Counted from the stretch's first letter, positions 28,028 to 37,598 are shown. The stretch is DNA of 64,000 bases from Cohnella sp. WQ 127256 (GCF_024519285.1 NZ_JAMZCY010000001.1:930001-994000), one strand, 5' to 3'. Translations and numbers: made by a program. Notes: generated by a model not told the origin, from the letters alone.

Positions 28028-29830
28028 TTGGATATTTTTCGGGAATTGAAATCGTACTACTGGCAAGATAAGGGGTTTCTTTGGGGGTCCGTTATAGGAC
28101 TTGCGATTGCAACTGCACTCGGATTGGTATACCCTCTACTGCTGAAAACGCTAATCGATGACATGATTAATCCTGGTAAGTATGAAGGAGTTCTCGGTCT
28201 GTCATTAGCGGCGATGGGCATTATTATCGTTAAAGCCTCATTTCAGTATGTTCACGGATTTTGCGGAGGGAGACTAGGTAACCGTCTGGCGTATCGGTTA
28301 CGCAACGGATGCTACGAGAAGTTACAGCAATTATCCTTTTCGTATTATGACACTGCAAAAACAGGGGACTTGATGTCGCGGTTAACAGCTGATATCGAGG
28401 GAATGCGTAACTTCATCGGTTTCGGCTTCGCCCAATTGCTAAATACGGCATTCCTGCTCGTATTTGGATTCTCAATGATGATGTTCATTGATTGGCAGCT
28501 AACGCTAATGACGATCGCGATTATTCCGGTTATCGGATATGTTGCGATTCGTTTCGAGCAGAACATCCATCCCGTATTTCGTTCCATACGTTCAGCTGTC
28601 GGACGTTTAACCGTGCGAGTGCAAGAAAATATTACAGGCGTAAGAACCGTCAAATCGTTCGCTCGTGAGCCTTTCGAAATTAATAAATTCGTAAAGGAAA
28701 ATGTAGATTATCGAGATAATCACCTCCATCTGGCTGTCGTGTGGGCGAAATATTTTCCACTGATCGAATTTATCGCTAACTTGAGCGTTGCGGCATTGCT
28801 GTTAGTTGGTGGATGGCGAGTCATTAATGGGACTTTAACTTTAGGTGATTTGGTTGCGCTCTCAGGGATGCTTGGCCTAATCGTTGCACCCCTATGGAAT
28901 CTAGGTTTCCAAATTAATAACTACACACAATCAAAGGCATCTGGAGAACGTTTGCTTGAATTATTGAATCAACCTATCTCAGTAAAGAGCGTTAAGAATA
29001 GCCTTGAGCTTGATGAGAAGGTCGTGAAAGGTCATATTCGTTTCGAAGACGTCAGCTTCCGTTATACGAACCGAGATGATTTGCCATCAGCATTGCTAGG
29101 CTTTAATTTGAATGCTCCTACGGGTTCAGTAATTGGCTTGCTTGGGGGCACCGGTTCTGGAAAATCGACAGCAGTTGGCTTGCTACTTAGGGCATATGAT
29201 GTAGGTGAAGGCTCGCTTACTTTAGATGGGGTGGATGTTCGTAACATCGAGTTGTCCAGCTTGCGGAGTCAGATGGCAATCGTCTTTCAGGAGTCCTTCC
29301 TATTCTCTGCAACCATTAAAGAGAACATTAGCTACGGCTGCCCGGATGCAACGATGGAACAAATAGAAGAAGCTGCACGTTTAGCTCAAGCGGCGGGATT
29401 TATTGGCGAGCTTCCTCTGGGCTACGATACGATCGTTGGAGAACGAGGGATGGGGCTATCGGGAGGTCAGAAGCAAAGGGTCGCCATTGCTCGTGCCTTG
29501 CTGAGTAAGCCGAAAATTCTTATTCTTGATGATGCGACGAGCGCCTTAGATATGGAAACGGAGCATGAGATCCAAACCGCGATTAGAACGGTTATGGCGG
29601 ATCGGACAGTATTCATGATCGCGCATCGAATCTCAACACTTCGCCATGCGGATGAGATCATCGTTTTGGATCGGGGACATACGATTCAAAGAGGAACTCA
29701 TGATAAGCTCGTGCGTCAACCAGGCTTGTATCGTGAAACCTATCAGATTCAATATGCCGACCGACCTGAGGAGTTGGGCTCACAACTCGATGGGTCCAAT
29801 AGCACGACAGAAAGACGGGTGACGGGATGA
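28028..29830 (+). CDS. ABC exporter half-transporter with degenerate catalytic site (subunit 1)
   Basis: 600 residues: six-helix ABC transmembrane domain then an ATPase domain. Walker A GGTGSGKST near 373-381, canonical signature LSGGQ at 477-481, Walker B ILILDD with D501 followed by D502 where a catalytic Glu is expected, H-loop IAHRIST. The Asp replacement marks the degenerate half of a heterodimeric exporter (BmrC/YheI/TM287-like class). TTG start at 28028 follows GGGGAGG. Its stop overlaps the next gene by 4 bp (ATGA), so both subunits are made together. Substrate unknown, drug or lipid likely. Confidence 0.88.
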   Translation: MDIFRELKSYYWQDKGFLWGSVIGLAIATALGLVYPLLLKTLIDDMINPGKYEGVLGLSLAAMGIIIVKASFQYVHGFCGGRLGNRLAYRLRNGCYEKLQQLSFSYYDTAKTGDLMSRLTADIEGMRNFIGFGFAQLLNTAFLLVFGFSMMMFIDWQLTLMTIAIIPVIGYVAIRFEQNIHPVFRSIRSAVGRLTVRVQENITGVRTVKSFAREPFEINKFVKENVDYRDNHLHLAVVWAKYFPLIEFIANLSVAALLLVGGWRVINGTLTLGDLVALSGMLGLIVAPLWNLGFQINNYTQSKASGERLLELLNQPISVKSVKNSLELDEKVVKGHIRFEDVSFRYTNRDDLPSALLGFNLNAPTGSVIGLLGGTGSGKSTAVGLLLRAYDVGEGSLTLDGVDVRNIELSSLRSQMAIVFQESFLFSATIKENISYGCPDATMEQIEEAARLAQAAGFIGELPLGYDTIVGERGMGLSGGQKQRVAIARALLSKPKILILDDATSALDMETEHEIQTAIRTVMADRTVFMIAHRISTLRHADEIIVLDRGHTIQRGTHDKLVRQPGLYRETYQIQYADRPEELGSQLDGSNSTTERRVTG

Positions 29831-31626
29831 GTCGGAAGTTCGTATATCAAGATGACGAATTGATTGAAAAGCCGTTTAACTGGAAGCAAATCGGCAGATT
29901 GTTCACTTACGTTAAACCTTATCAAAAAGCAGTAACTAAGGTCACGTTCGTTATGACGGTATTCGGAATGCTATCGCGACTTGCGATCCCGTTCCTGATG
30001 AGTTTAGCGATTGACCGTGCAATACACCCCGCAGACGGGAATAGCAGCGTATCCCTGCTCGTAAGCCTTGTAGCTGCTATGCTCGTTATGTATGGTATGC
30101 GATGGTGGGCTCAGAAGTACACGATAATGAAGACGAATGAGATAGGTCAGAAGGTTATTTTCGATCTTAGGGCTTCGTTATTCCGTCATATTCAATCGTT
30201 ATCGTTTCGTTTTTTTGACAAACGTCCTGCGGGCTCCGTACTCGTTAGAGTAACGAATGACGTTAACTCCTTACAGGACTTGTTCACTAACGGAGTTATT
30301 AACTCCGCCATTGACATCGTACAATTAATCGGAATTACGATCATTTTACTTGTGATGGAGCCGAAGCTGGGACTTGCCATAATGATTACGGTACCCCTTA
30401 TGATCATCGTGTCGTCCGCTTTACGCAAAAAGATAAGGATGGCTTGGCAGGTCGTACGGATTAAGCAATCTCGGATTAATGCTCACTTGAATGAAAGTAT
30501 ACAAGGGATCCGGGTTACGCAAGCTTATGCTCAAGAAAAAGAAAATATTGGCTTCTTCGATAAAATGAATACGAGTAATATCCGTTCATGGAACATGGCT
30601 TCTGCATTGAATCATCTATTCGGGCCTGTTATCGAAATCACGTCCGCAATAGGAACGTTGATCCTGCTCCTCTATGGAACCTATCTCATTCAGTCTGGTG
30701 TCATGACTGTCGGTATTCTCGTCGCATTCATAACTTATGTAGGTAGCTTCTGGGAACCGATCAATAGATTAGGGAATATGTATTCTCAATTACTGATTTC
30801 GATGTCTTCAGCAGAACGAATCTTTGAATTCATGGATGAGAAGCCTGCTGTTCCGGAGAAGGACAAAGCGATACGGCTTCCTGAGCTAGAAGGAAGTGTA
30901 AAGCTCGAGAACGTAACCTTTGGTTACGAATCTGATCGTCCAGCGCTTAAGGGAATTAATCTCGATGTGAAAGCAGGCTTATCGGTCGCATTGGTCGGTC
31001 ATACTGGCTCGGGGAAAAGCACAATCGTGAACCTACTCTGCCGATTCTATGATACGGTAGAGGGACGCGTGTTATTAGATGGGATAGATGTTCGAGATGT
31101 TACGATTGAAAGCTTACGCTCACAAATCGGAATCGTGCTACAGGATACGTTTATCTTCTCGGGTACGATCAGAGATAATATCCGTTACGGTCGAGCTGGG
31201 GCAACGGATGCCGATGTAGAGGCAGCAGCGCGCGCAGTTCGTGCACATGAATTTATTGTTAATCTACCGAACGGCTATGATACGGAAGTAGAGGAGCGTG
31301 GGAATGCACTTTCCGTTGGTCAACGTCAGCTGTTGAGCTTCGCCCGTGCATTGCTCGCCAATCCACGCATTCTCGTACTGGATGAAGCAACGGCAAGTAT
31401 TGATACTGAGACAGAGCTGCGGATTCAAGAGGCGCTTGCAACGTTATTGAAGGGGCGAACCTCCTTCATCGTCGCCCATCGCTTGTCTACAATTCGTCAT
31501 GCCGATTGTATCGTTGTGCTGGATCATGGACAAATCGTGGATCAAGGAAGTCACGATGAACTGATGAAGCGTCCAGGTCATTATCGTAATCTTGTCGATG
31601 CGCAGTATCGGTTTTTATCGGCGTAA
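29827..31626 (+). CDS. ABC exporter half-transporter with intact catalytic Glu (subunit 2)
   Basis: 599 residues with the same domain order. Walker A GHTGSGKST, Walker B LVLDEATASID with D519 and catalytic E520, H-loop VAHRLST. Its signature is LSVGQ (495-499), deviating from LSGGQ. In the heterodimer the good Walker B of this subunit faces the good signature of subunit 1, and the two defective elements pair in the other site. This complementarity is strong internal evidence that the pair works as one exporter. Confidence 0.88.
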   Translation: MSRKFVYQDDELIEKPFNWKQIGRLFTYVKPYQKAVTKVTFVMTVFGMLSRLAIPFLMSLAIDRAIHPADGNSSVSLLVSLVAAMLVMYGMRWWAQKYTIMKTNEIGQKVIFDLRASLFRHIQSLSFRFFDKRPAGSVLVRVTNDVNSLQDLFTNGVINSAIDIVQLIGITIILLVMEPKLGLAIMITVPLMIIVSSALRKKIRMAWQVVRIKQSRINAHLNESIQGIRVTQAYAQEKENIGFFDKMNTSNIRSWNMASALNHLFGPVIEITSAIGTLILLLYGTYLIQSGVMTVGILVAFITYVGSFWEPINRLGNMYSQLLISMSSAERIFEFMDEKPAVPEKDKAIRLPELEGSVKLENVTFGYESDRPALKGINLDVKAGLSVALVGHTGSGKSTIVNLLCRFYDTVEGRVLLDGIDVRDVTIESLRSQIGIVLQDTFIFSGTIRDNIRYGRAGATDADVEAAARAVRAHEFIVNLPNGYDTEVEERGNALSVGQRQLLSFARALLANPRILVLDEATASIDTETELRIQEALATLLKGRTSFIVAHRLSTIRHADCIVVLDHGQIVDQGSHDELMKRPGHYRNLVDAQYRFLSA

Positions 31627-31650
31627 TTGTGTAGAATATAGTCATAAAAT

Positions 31651-31693
31651 AACCGTTCAATTGGCGAAGGATTCGCTGATTGGACGGTTTTTG
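31651..31693 (+). terminator. Terminator after ABC exporter
   Basis: AACCGTTCAAT (31651-31661) pairs with ATTGGACGGTT (to 31689), followed by TTTTT. The stretch to 31894 shows no gene. Confidence 0.75.
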
Positions 31694-31894
31694 AACATAT
31701 CAGAAAGGTTAAAATTCTCGATACTTTTCTGATAGGTCTCCGACATATACGTTCCCCCGCCATCCCTAAGGACGGCAGTAGCCGTTTATGCTTGCGATGG
31801 GATATTTGAAAAATTTCGCCAGAAACGTTATCGTTGCTAGTAGTAGGTAAAATCCGGTGCTTGACATCGGAGGATCCGGAATGGGGGAAATCAC

Positions 31895-32710
31895 ATGAAG
31901 TCATCTTCCTGGTTGTGGAAAATATTAGGTTGGACCACGCTTATATGCCTTGTCGTTATGATAACCGGATTTGGTTGGGCGTTGAAAGATACGTGGTTTC
32001 CTAAGGATGGACTTGCTTTGCCGGAGGCTTCTAAACCTGAAGCGGCGACAGGCGGGGACTGGAGTGCTAAGAATGAGCTGTTCATCACCACTCTAGGAGA
32101 TTCGCTAACTAAGGGAACAGGGGATGCAACGGGTGAAGGGTATGTGAATAGAGTCGTAAAGAGTCTATCGAAGCAGCTAGACAAGCCGATAAATTTAGTC
32201 AATAACATGGCCATTAACGGGCTAACCGCAGAAAAATTAGTAGATCGCTTGGACGAAAGTGGCTTCAAAAACGCGATCGCTAAAGCCGATATCATCCTCA
32301 TGACAATTGGTGGCAACGATCTGTTCCAGATTGCTCAGAGTGGCGGTTCTTTGGCTGAGGGCGGAGATTTATCTCCTGAGCTCGTGTTAGAGCAGTTACC
32401 GCAAGCGCAACCAAATCTTAAGGCTGTTTTCCATAAGATCAGGGAGCTGAATCCCCAAGCGCGAATCCTTTACGTCGGATTATATAATGCTTTCTATGAT
32501 TTGCCCGAAATGAGACAGGTTAGCACAGCGGTGGCGGAATGGAATGATTATGCTTTTAGCTTAGCGAAGTCGGATGGTAACGCGACGGTTGTTCCCACCT
32601 ATGATCTGTTTGAGTTCAACGTTAAGGCGTACCTTTCATCCGACCATTTTCACCCGAATGCACAAGGTTATACTCGAATATCAGACAGAATCGTTCAAGC
32701 GCTTCAATAA
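31895..32710 (+). CDS. Membrane-anchored SGNH/GDSL hydrolase
   Basis: 271 residues. N-terminal membrane segment at about 10-30 anchors the enzyme outside the cell. Catalytic blocks: TLGDSLTKGTG (about 67-77), MAINGLTAE, MTIGGNDLF, and SSDHFHPNAQGY near the C-terminus with the Asp-His pair. Similar to the YpmR-type lipases of Bacillota. GGGGGAAA lies before ATG 31895. An ABC-2 transporter follows after 29 bp. Confidence 0.83.
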   Translation: MKSSSWLWKILGWTTLICLVVMITGFGWALKDTWFPKDGLALPEASKPEAATGGDWSAKNELFITTLGDSLTKGTGDATGEGYVNRVVKSLSKQLDKPINLVNNMAINGLTAEKLVDRLDESGFKNAIAKADIILMTIGGNDLFQIAQSGGSLAEGGDLSPELVLEQLPQAQPNLKAVFHKIRELNPQARILYVGLYNAFYDLPEMRQVSTAVAEWNDYAFSLAKSDGNATVVPTYDLFEFNVKAYLSSDHFHPNAQGYTRISDRIVQALQ

Positions 32711-32739
32711 TACGGCTGGAGGGGGGAGGGGTAAGCATT

Positions 32740-33702
32740 ATGGCTATGGCCAAAGAAACCGTATTGTCTGTTCAGGGACTTAAGAAAACGATCGGTCGCA
32801 AGCCTATTATTCATGAAGTATCATTTGAAGTTTACGTAGGGGAAATATTCGGATTCCTCGGACCTAACGGTTCAGGTAAAACAACAACAATCCGTATGCT
32901 GGTCGATCTCATTAAACCTTCGGCGGGTAAAATTACCGTGTGCGGGGAAGATATCGGGATTCATCCGGAACGAGCGCTTGCTCATATCGGATGTATCGTG
33001 GAAAATCCTGAAATGTACGGCTTCATGACTGGCTGGGAAAATCTTGAGCACTTCGCTCGTATGCAGGATGGAATTACCAAAGACAGAATTACGGAAGTTG
33101 TTGAAATCGTAGGTTTAGACCAGAGAATCCATGACAAGGTGAAAACCTACTCCCTAGGCATGAGACAACGGCTGGGTATTGCTCAAGCGTTATTGGGTAA
33201 GCCGAAGCTATTAATACTGGATGAGCCTACGAATGGACTTGATCCCAAAGGGATTAAGGAGCTGCGCGAATTCATACGTAAGCTTGCGGAAAGCGGAATG
33301 AGCTTGTTCATTTCCAGCCATCTCTTAAGCGAAATTCAGCTCATGTGTGATCGTGTTGCGATTATTGCGCACGGGGCAGTTATTGCAGTCGGAGAAGTAG
33401 ATGAATTGGTGTCGCAAGCAGCTACATACACGGTGTGGCAGGTGAATCTCCCTCAGGATGCAAGAGTTATGCTTGCAAATCATTCCGACATATTAGTGAT
33501 AACGGATAACGAGCATCAAATAGACGAGTCCTTATTGACAACCCTTCATGATCCCATCATTACGATAATGGATGAGAGTCTTATTAGCACAATGGTTAAC
33601 AAGTTCGTAGCTTCTGGTATTTCTATTCATTCCGTTCAACGCGTTGCTCCTTCCCTGGAAGAGCTATTCTTGAAGCTGACGGAGGGTGATAAGATTGACT
33701 AA
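32740..33702 (+). CDS. ABC-2 transporter ATP-binding protein
   Basis: 320 residues. Walker A GPNGSGKTTT (about 45-54), signature YSLGMRQR, Walker B LLILDEPTNGLD and the H-loop ISSHLLSE, typical of BcrA/CcmA-like ATPases. A C-terminal extension after residue 215 (DELVSQAATYTVWQV) resembles the accessory domain of bacitracin-type transporters. It overlaps the permease gene. Substrate unknown. Confidence 0.88.
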   Translation: MAMAKETVLSVQGLKKTIGRKPIIHEVSFEVYVGEIFGFLGPNGSGKTTTIRMLVDLIKPSAGKITVCGEDIGIHPERALAHIGCIVENPEMYGFMTGWENLEHFARMQDGITKDRITEVVEIVGLDQRIHDKVKTYSLGMRQRLGIAQALLGKPKLLILDEPTNGLDPKGIKELREFIRKLAESGMSLFISSHLLSEIQLMCDRVAIIAHGAVIAVGEVDELVSQAATYTVWQVNLPQDARVMLANHSDILVITDNEHQIDESLLTTLHDPIITIMDESLISTMVNKFVASGISIHSVQRVAPSLEELFLKLTEGDKID

Positions 33703-34684
33703 TATGCTAGCTTTGATTCAGAATGAGATGCTAAAGGTTTGGAAAAAGAAGCGTTTTGCTGTCGTCGTGCTTATATTGCTTATCCTTATTCCTATCTTTG
33801 TCTATGCTCAGATGAAAATCGCTCAGAATACCACAGAGAAATTCAACGCAGATTGGCGCTCAGAGCTACAAAGTCGGATAACGGATAATACAAACGCCCT
33901 TAGCAGTGATCGAATTCCGGAAGAGTGGAAGAAGTGGCGGCGTGCGCTTGTACAGCAGCTGCAATATTATCTGGATCATGATATTAATCCGCAGACTCCG
34001 AACGCTGTAACCTTCACAAGAACGTTTATGGATAACTCCGTATCGCTATTCATCCCTTTGATGGTGCTCGCCATTGCTTCGGATTTAGTGTCCTCGGAGC
34101 GATCGACAGGTACAATTAAGATGCTGCTAACCCGTCCGGTGCGAAGATGGCGAATATTATTCGCCAAGCTATCTGCCCTGACCTTATATGTCTCGCTCAT
34201 CGTTATTACGACAGCGCTGCTCTGTTATTTGATTTCTGGCTTAGTGTTTGGCTACAAGGGCTGGGAAGAGCCGGTGTTCGTCGGGTTTATGGTGCAGGGG
34301 GCTGATGTGGACACAACGGGAGTACATGCGGTTACTCAAGGTGTATATTTGCTTATGCAGTCAGGGCTTATCTGGTTTTCGGCTATGATCGTTGCGATTA
34401 TCGCATTGATGATATCTGTTCTCGTTCGAAGCACAGCGGCTAGCTTTGTGACGATGATGGCGACCATTATTGCGGGAACGATATTATCGAGCATGGCTTC
34501 ATCTTGGACAAGCGCTAAGTATTTATTCAATGTTAACTTGGAATTATCATCCTACTTGCGAGGAACGCCGCCTCCAGTTGAAGGCATGTCGCTAGGATTT
34601 TCACTAGTGATATTAGGGCTTTGGGGTGTTGCTGCGCTTATCGTTTCATTCACTGTCTTTACGAAGCAAGACATATTGAATTAG
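33695..34684 (+). CDS. ABC-2 transporter permease
   Basis: About 329 residues. Hydrophobic segments near 25, then four to five further segments from residue 110 onward, with a large external loop between the first two; the SSERSTGTIKMLLTRPVRRW motif is typical of ABC-2 permeases working with BcrA-like ATPases. TTG at 33695, overlapping the ATPase stop, sits 8 nt after GGAGGG; GTG 33686 is an alternative but would overlap that ribosome site. Confidence 0.8.
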   Translation: MTNMLALIQNEMLKVWKKKRFAVVVLILLILIPIFVYAQMKIAQNTTEKFNADWRSELQSRITDNTNALSSDRIPEEWKKWRRALVQQLQYYLDHDINPQTPNAVTFTRTFMDNSVSLFIPLMVLAIASDLVSSERSTGTIKMLLTRPVRRWRILFAKLSALTLYVSLIVITTALLCYLISGLVFGYKGWEEPVFVGFMVQGADVDTTGVHAVTQGVYLLMQSGLIWFSAMIVAIIALMISVLVRSTAASFVTMMATIIAGTILSSMASSWTSAKYLFNVNLELSSYLRGTPPPVEGMSLGFSLVILGLWGVAALIVSFTVFTKQDILN

Positions 34685-34686
34685 AA

Positions 34687-34732
34687 TGTCCCGAATCTCC
34701 AATGCCCTTACTGGCACTAGGTATTCGGGACA
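34687..34732. repeat. Inverted repeat at island edge
   Basis: TGTCCCGAAT (34687-34696) and ATTCGGGACA (34723-34732) are a perfect 10-bp inverted repeat immediately after the permease stop, with TGCC/GGCA inside. No T-run follows on the plus strand. It lies 44 bp from the end of a broken integrase, the usual place for an attachment site, but it could equally be the terminator of the ABC genes. Confidence 0.5.
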
Positions 34733-34775
34733 GCGATTTAGAAATATCACATAATATCTCACAATTCAATAGTTA

Positions 34776-35708
34776 TGCACAGATTTTTTGGTTTTTTTGT
34801 CACCCAGACGAGCTTCCACATCTGCCACACTAAAACCATTGGATAATAAAAAAGTTGCATGAGCATGACGTATGCCGTGAAGAGTGGACAGTGGAAGTTC
34901 ACTCTTTTTATTATCTTTCAAAAAATGATCGGAAACCATTCTGAGTGAGTAGAAATCACCAAAGTTATCGAAAACTCATAATGCTCCAGGTAAATGTATT
35001 TCACGATGAGCTTTCAATGCATCAATCACATACTGTGGTAAGGTGATCGTTCTTCTGCTGTTTTGTTTTTTTAGTAAAGGATACGAATGTACCCTTTACA
35101 ACAGTGTACTTGATATACTTATTGACGGCTAAACGAGAGTTGTCAAAATCTATGTCAGGCCATTGTAAAGCTAACATCTCACCTCTACGCATTCCTGTAG
35201 CCTCTGCAAGCGTGTATAAGGCGTGAAATTCATTTCCAGCAGTAACTCTTGAGGAAGTAATCTGTTTGCTGTGGAGTCCATATAACCTTCTCAGGAGGGG
35301 TGTAGAATGATCTGTCCACGAGATTCATTGGATTCTCTTATATCTTTCGATTTTTCAGGCAACAATTGAAGAACTTATTTAGGATCATATTTATCGAGGA
35401 TATCATCATTTATACGATCAACAAAATGGTGTCCGATGTGTGGGATAATATACTGATAAGCAATACGCCACTGGTTTAGGATATGTTGTCTCAGAAACTT
35501 ACTCTTTGACAACCCTCTGGAAATACTCGGTCATATAATCTTTTAGCTTTACAGAGTTAAAGCTACGCCCCTTTTCAACCTGTTCCTTAATCTTCTCGGC
35601 ATAAGAACGAGCTTGATGTGCATGTTCGAACTTTTTTCCTCGATCATCTTTACTGAATGTCTTCTGATCACGATCCCCGTCAGAACCTACATCTATGACA
35701 AATAACCA
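34776..35708 (-). pseudogene. Decayed tyrosine site-specific recombinase (integrase)
   Basis: Three frames of the minus strand together give an integrase. The N-terminus near 35708 reads WLFVIDVGSDGDRDQKTFS (arm-type binding domain), then HAHQARSYAEKIKEQVEKG and LKDYMTEYFQR. The core near 35200 reads LYTLAEATGMRRGEMLALQW, and the C-terminus LHGIRHAHATFLLSNGF, ending KSVHNY with the catalytic Tyr beside the stop at 34776. Several frameshifts and stops (for example after QRVVKE) interrupt it, so it is inactive. It marks 34.7-37.4 kb as an old integrative element. Confidence 0.85.
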
Positions 35709-35724
35709 GACATCATGGTATAAT
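35695..35724 (+). promoter_or_regulatory. Extended -10 promoter for the stalk/coiled-coil gene
   Basis: ATGACA (35695-35700), 18-bp spacer, TATAAT (35719-35724) preceded by TGG, giving a good sigma-A promoter 30 bp before the start codon. Confidence 0.7.
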
Positions 35725-35754
35725 TTGGGTTAAAACCACGGAATGAGGAATATT

Positions 35755-36696
35755 ATGAAGAAGATTATCATTTCATTTGTTATGGGTGCGGTATTAGCAA
35801 CGGCAGGTTCTGTATATGCGGAAGATATTAAGAGTTTAATAGGCAAATCTGTACAAGATGAAGTGAATGTTAAGGTGGATGGCGCACTTCTTGATAAAAA
35901 AGCAGTCGTCATAGACGGCTTAAGTTATCTTCCAGTACGCGCAATTGGAGATGCACTAGATATGAATGTTAGCTATAGTGCTAAAACAGGTGTCGAATTA
36001 AAGCCAAAGGTGACTAAGAAGGTGGAACAACCACAAACGGAACCGACAATTGATTTTCCAAAAACGATGACACCAGAAGATATCGTGAATATTAAAACTT
36101 CAGAAGAACAAATTATCATTTCGGAAAAAGGAATTCTGAAGTATACAGAAAAGATAAAAGAACTAGAAGTGGAACTAAAGGTTGCTGAAACTAAACTAAG
36201 CGTAGCAGCTGATCAATATGAAAAGCAAACGGCTGAGATGAACGTGTTGAGTATTAAGGAGTCTATTAAAGGAGCTAAAATCTCTCTGCAATCAGCTAAA
36301 GATGATATTCCACTCCAACAAGCATTCATCGAGAAGATAAAGAAGAAGTACGAGGAGACAAAGGAGGAACCCATTGCTACAGAAACTCTAAAAGAACTAA
36401 AAACAATGACACCAGCAGATGCAGAATATATAAAAGGAATAGAAAAACAGATTGAAATAGCTCAAAATAGGATTAATGAACAATTAACGAATATACGTGA
36501 ATATGAATTATCACTAACATCCGTGGAAAAGAGCCTATCTACTGCAGCAAATCAAGCTAATAGTGAAGCATATACTCGTAACATAATTGAGTTAAAAAAA
36601 TTAATTGCTCTTAAAAAAAATCTTATATTGGTTGATCAATCCGTCATCGACTCAAGTAAAGAAACTATCACTAAGATAAAAGCTAAGTACGAATAG
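35755..36696 (+). CDS. Secreted stalk-domain protein with two 98-residue coiled-coil repeats
   Basis: 313 residues from ATG 35755 (GAGG 6 nt upstream). Signal peptide with cleavage after SVYA. A stalk (copper-amine-oxidase-like) domain at about 35-85 contains YLPVRAIGDALDM. Residues 103-200 and 216-313 are two copies of exactly 98 residues, both opening KTMTP and ending in KI-K-x-KYE, aligned without gaps and strongly helical with heptad spacing (coiled coil). The function is unknown; an extracellular scaffold or wall-binding role is possible. It lies behind the broken integrase and may be cargo. Confidence 0.75.
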   Translation: MKKIIISFVMGAVLATAGSVYAEDIKSLIGKSVQDEVNVKVDGALLDKKAVVIDGLSYLPVRAIGDALDMNVSYSAKTGVELKPKVTKKVEQPQTEPTIDFPKTMTPEDIVNIKTSEEQIIISEKGILKYTEKIKELEVELKVAETKLSVAADQYEKQTAEMNVLSIKESIKGAKISLQSAKDDIPLQQAFIEKIKKKYEETKEEPIATETLKELKTMTPADAEYIKGIEKQIEIAQNRINEQLTNIREYELSLTSVEKSLSTAANQANSEAYTRNIIELKKLIALKKNLILVDQSVIDSSKETITKIKAKYE

Positions 36697-36708
36697 AACA
36701 TAAATAAA

Positions 36709-36735
36709 GAGACGCCTTCGCGGGCGTCTTTATTT
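36709..36735 (+). terminator. Terminator after stalk/coiled-coil gene
   Basis: AGACGCC (36710-36716), tight loop, GGCGTCT (36723-36729), then TTATTTT. Confidence 0.8.
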
Positions 36736-36832
36736 TGAAAATTTTTAGAAAAACAATCTAACAATAGAGGCAATTGCCCTTGGTAAATTACCCCTAAATC
36801 AATATTATTGTTTTGGCACAACTGGTTAAGAG

Positions 36833-36958
36833 GTGCAAGAGCAGGGTGGAAAGGTACGAATGTCGACGGGATTGAGACACAGTATGACCTGGGCGAGAGC
36901 ATACAACAACACTTTAGGTGAACAAGCGAAACTGAGGGCTTTGAATGAAGGGAATTGA
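36833..36958 (+). CDS. Possible short ORF or fragment, 41 aa
   Basis: GTG at 36833 opens 41 residues including TGLRHSMTWARAYNNTLGEQ. It stops 12 bp before the next TTG-started frame, which has a GAGGAG site between. No family recognised. It may be a fragment of an older gene, as the whole block 36740-37420 looks decayed. Confidence 0.25.
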   Translation: MQEQGGKVRMSTGLRHSMTWARAYNNTLGEQAKLRALNEGN

Positions 36959-36970
36959 GGAGATAAGGAA

Positions 36971-37276
36971 TTGATTGCTAAATATATTCGTGAAGCTGAT
37001 GACAATATAATGAAACTGGCTGACGAATACGGTAGATATTCCACTTTCCAAGACAACAACGCTATTTCAAAAGGACTTGTAGCGCTCAAAAAAGGTATGA
37101 ACTTGAAAAAAGGATTTCGGTATGGGAGATCTTGTCCTAAAGTATCCAAAAACTCCTGGCGCTCTATTGCACAGGGCTTTGGAATATTATTAAGAAAAGT
37201 AGTTAGATCAGGATTACATAGGGATGTTGGTTCTAAAGGGAGAATCATTTTATTGGGCAGAAAACTACCGCAGTGA
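36971..37276 (+). pseudogene. Probable frameshifted small gene (first part)
   Basis: TTG at 36971 behind GAGGAG opens a frame starting LIAKYIREADDNIMKLADEYG. From about 37110 the sense seems to move to another frame, reading GDLVLKYPKTPGALLHRALEYY, with stops near 37190, then running into the frame of 37224-37412. The 101-residue product of the first frame has a basic, repeat-free tail that looks like out-of-frame sequence. No family recognised. Confidence 0.35.
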
Positions 37277-37412
37277 TATTCAATACCTCCTATCCAAACT
37301 AGAGATAGCAGAGAAGGCTCTGTTGGAGTTTTCAGGATTTAACGGTAAATATCCTGACGGTTACGAATGCGGAAATATAGCCAAGCAAGCTCTCCAACAA
37401 ATACGCGAATAA
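37224..37412 (+). CDS. Small ORF, possible 3' part of the frameshifted gene
   Basis: 62 residues: LKGESFYWAENYRSDIQYLL, KLEIAEKALLEF, then GKYPDGYECGNIAKQAL. It is plausible protein-like sequence (helical, charged) and resembles the small helical proteins common in phage and plasmid regions. There is no clear ribosome site, which favours it being the distal part of a broken gene. The interval 37413-37598 shows no gene. Confidence 0.4.
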   Translation: MLVLKGESFYWAENYRSDIQYLLSKLEIAEKALLEFSGFNGKYPDGYECGNIAKQALQQIRE

Positions 37413-37598
37413 AAAAGGGGCAGCTCACACCGTCCCTATATTTGCATATGGATCTCTTCCAGGTGCTTCTATTATATGTCTGGTTCTCACGATCGAATCC
37501 TCAATCAGAAACTCTCCACACAGTGTATCTAATGTAACGATCAAAGGTCGATAAACTTTGGAAAGGCAATTCAAACAAATTAAGGGTATATGGAATCT

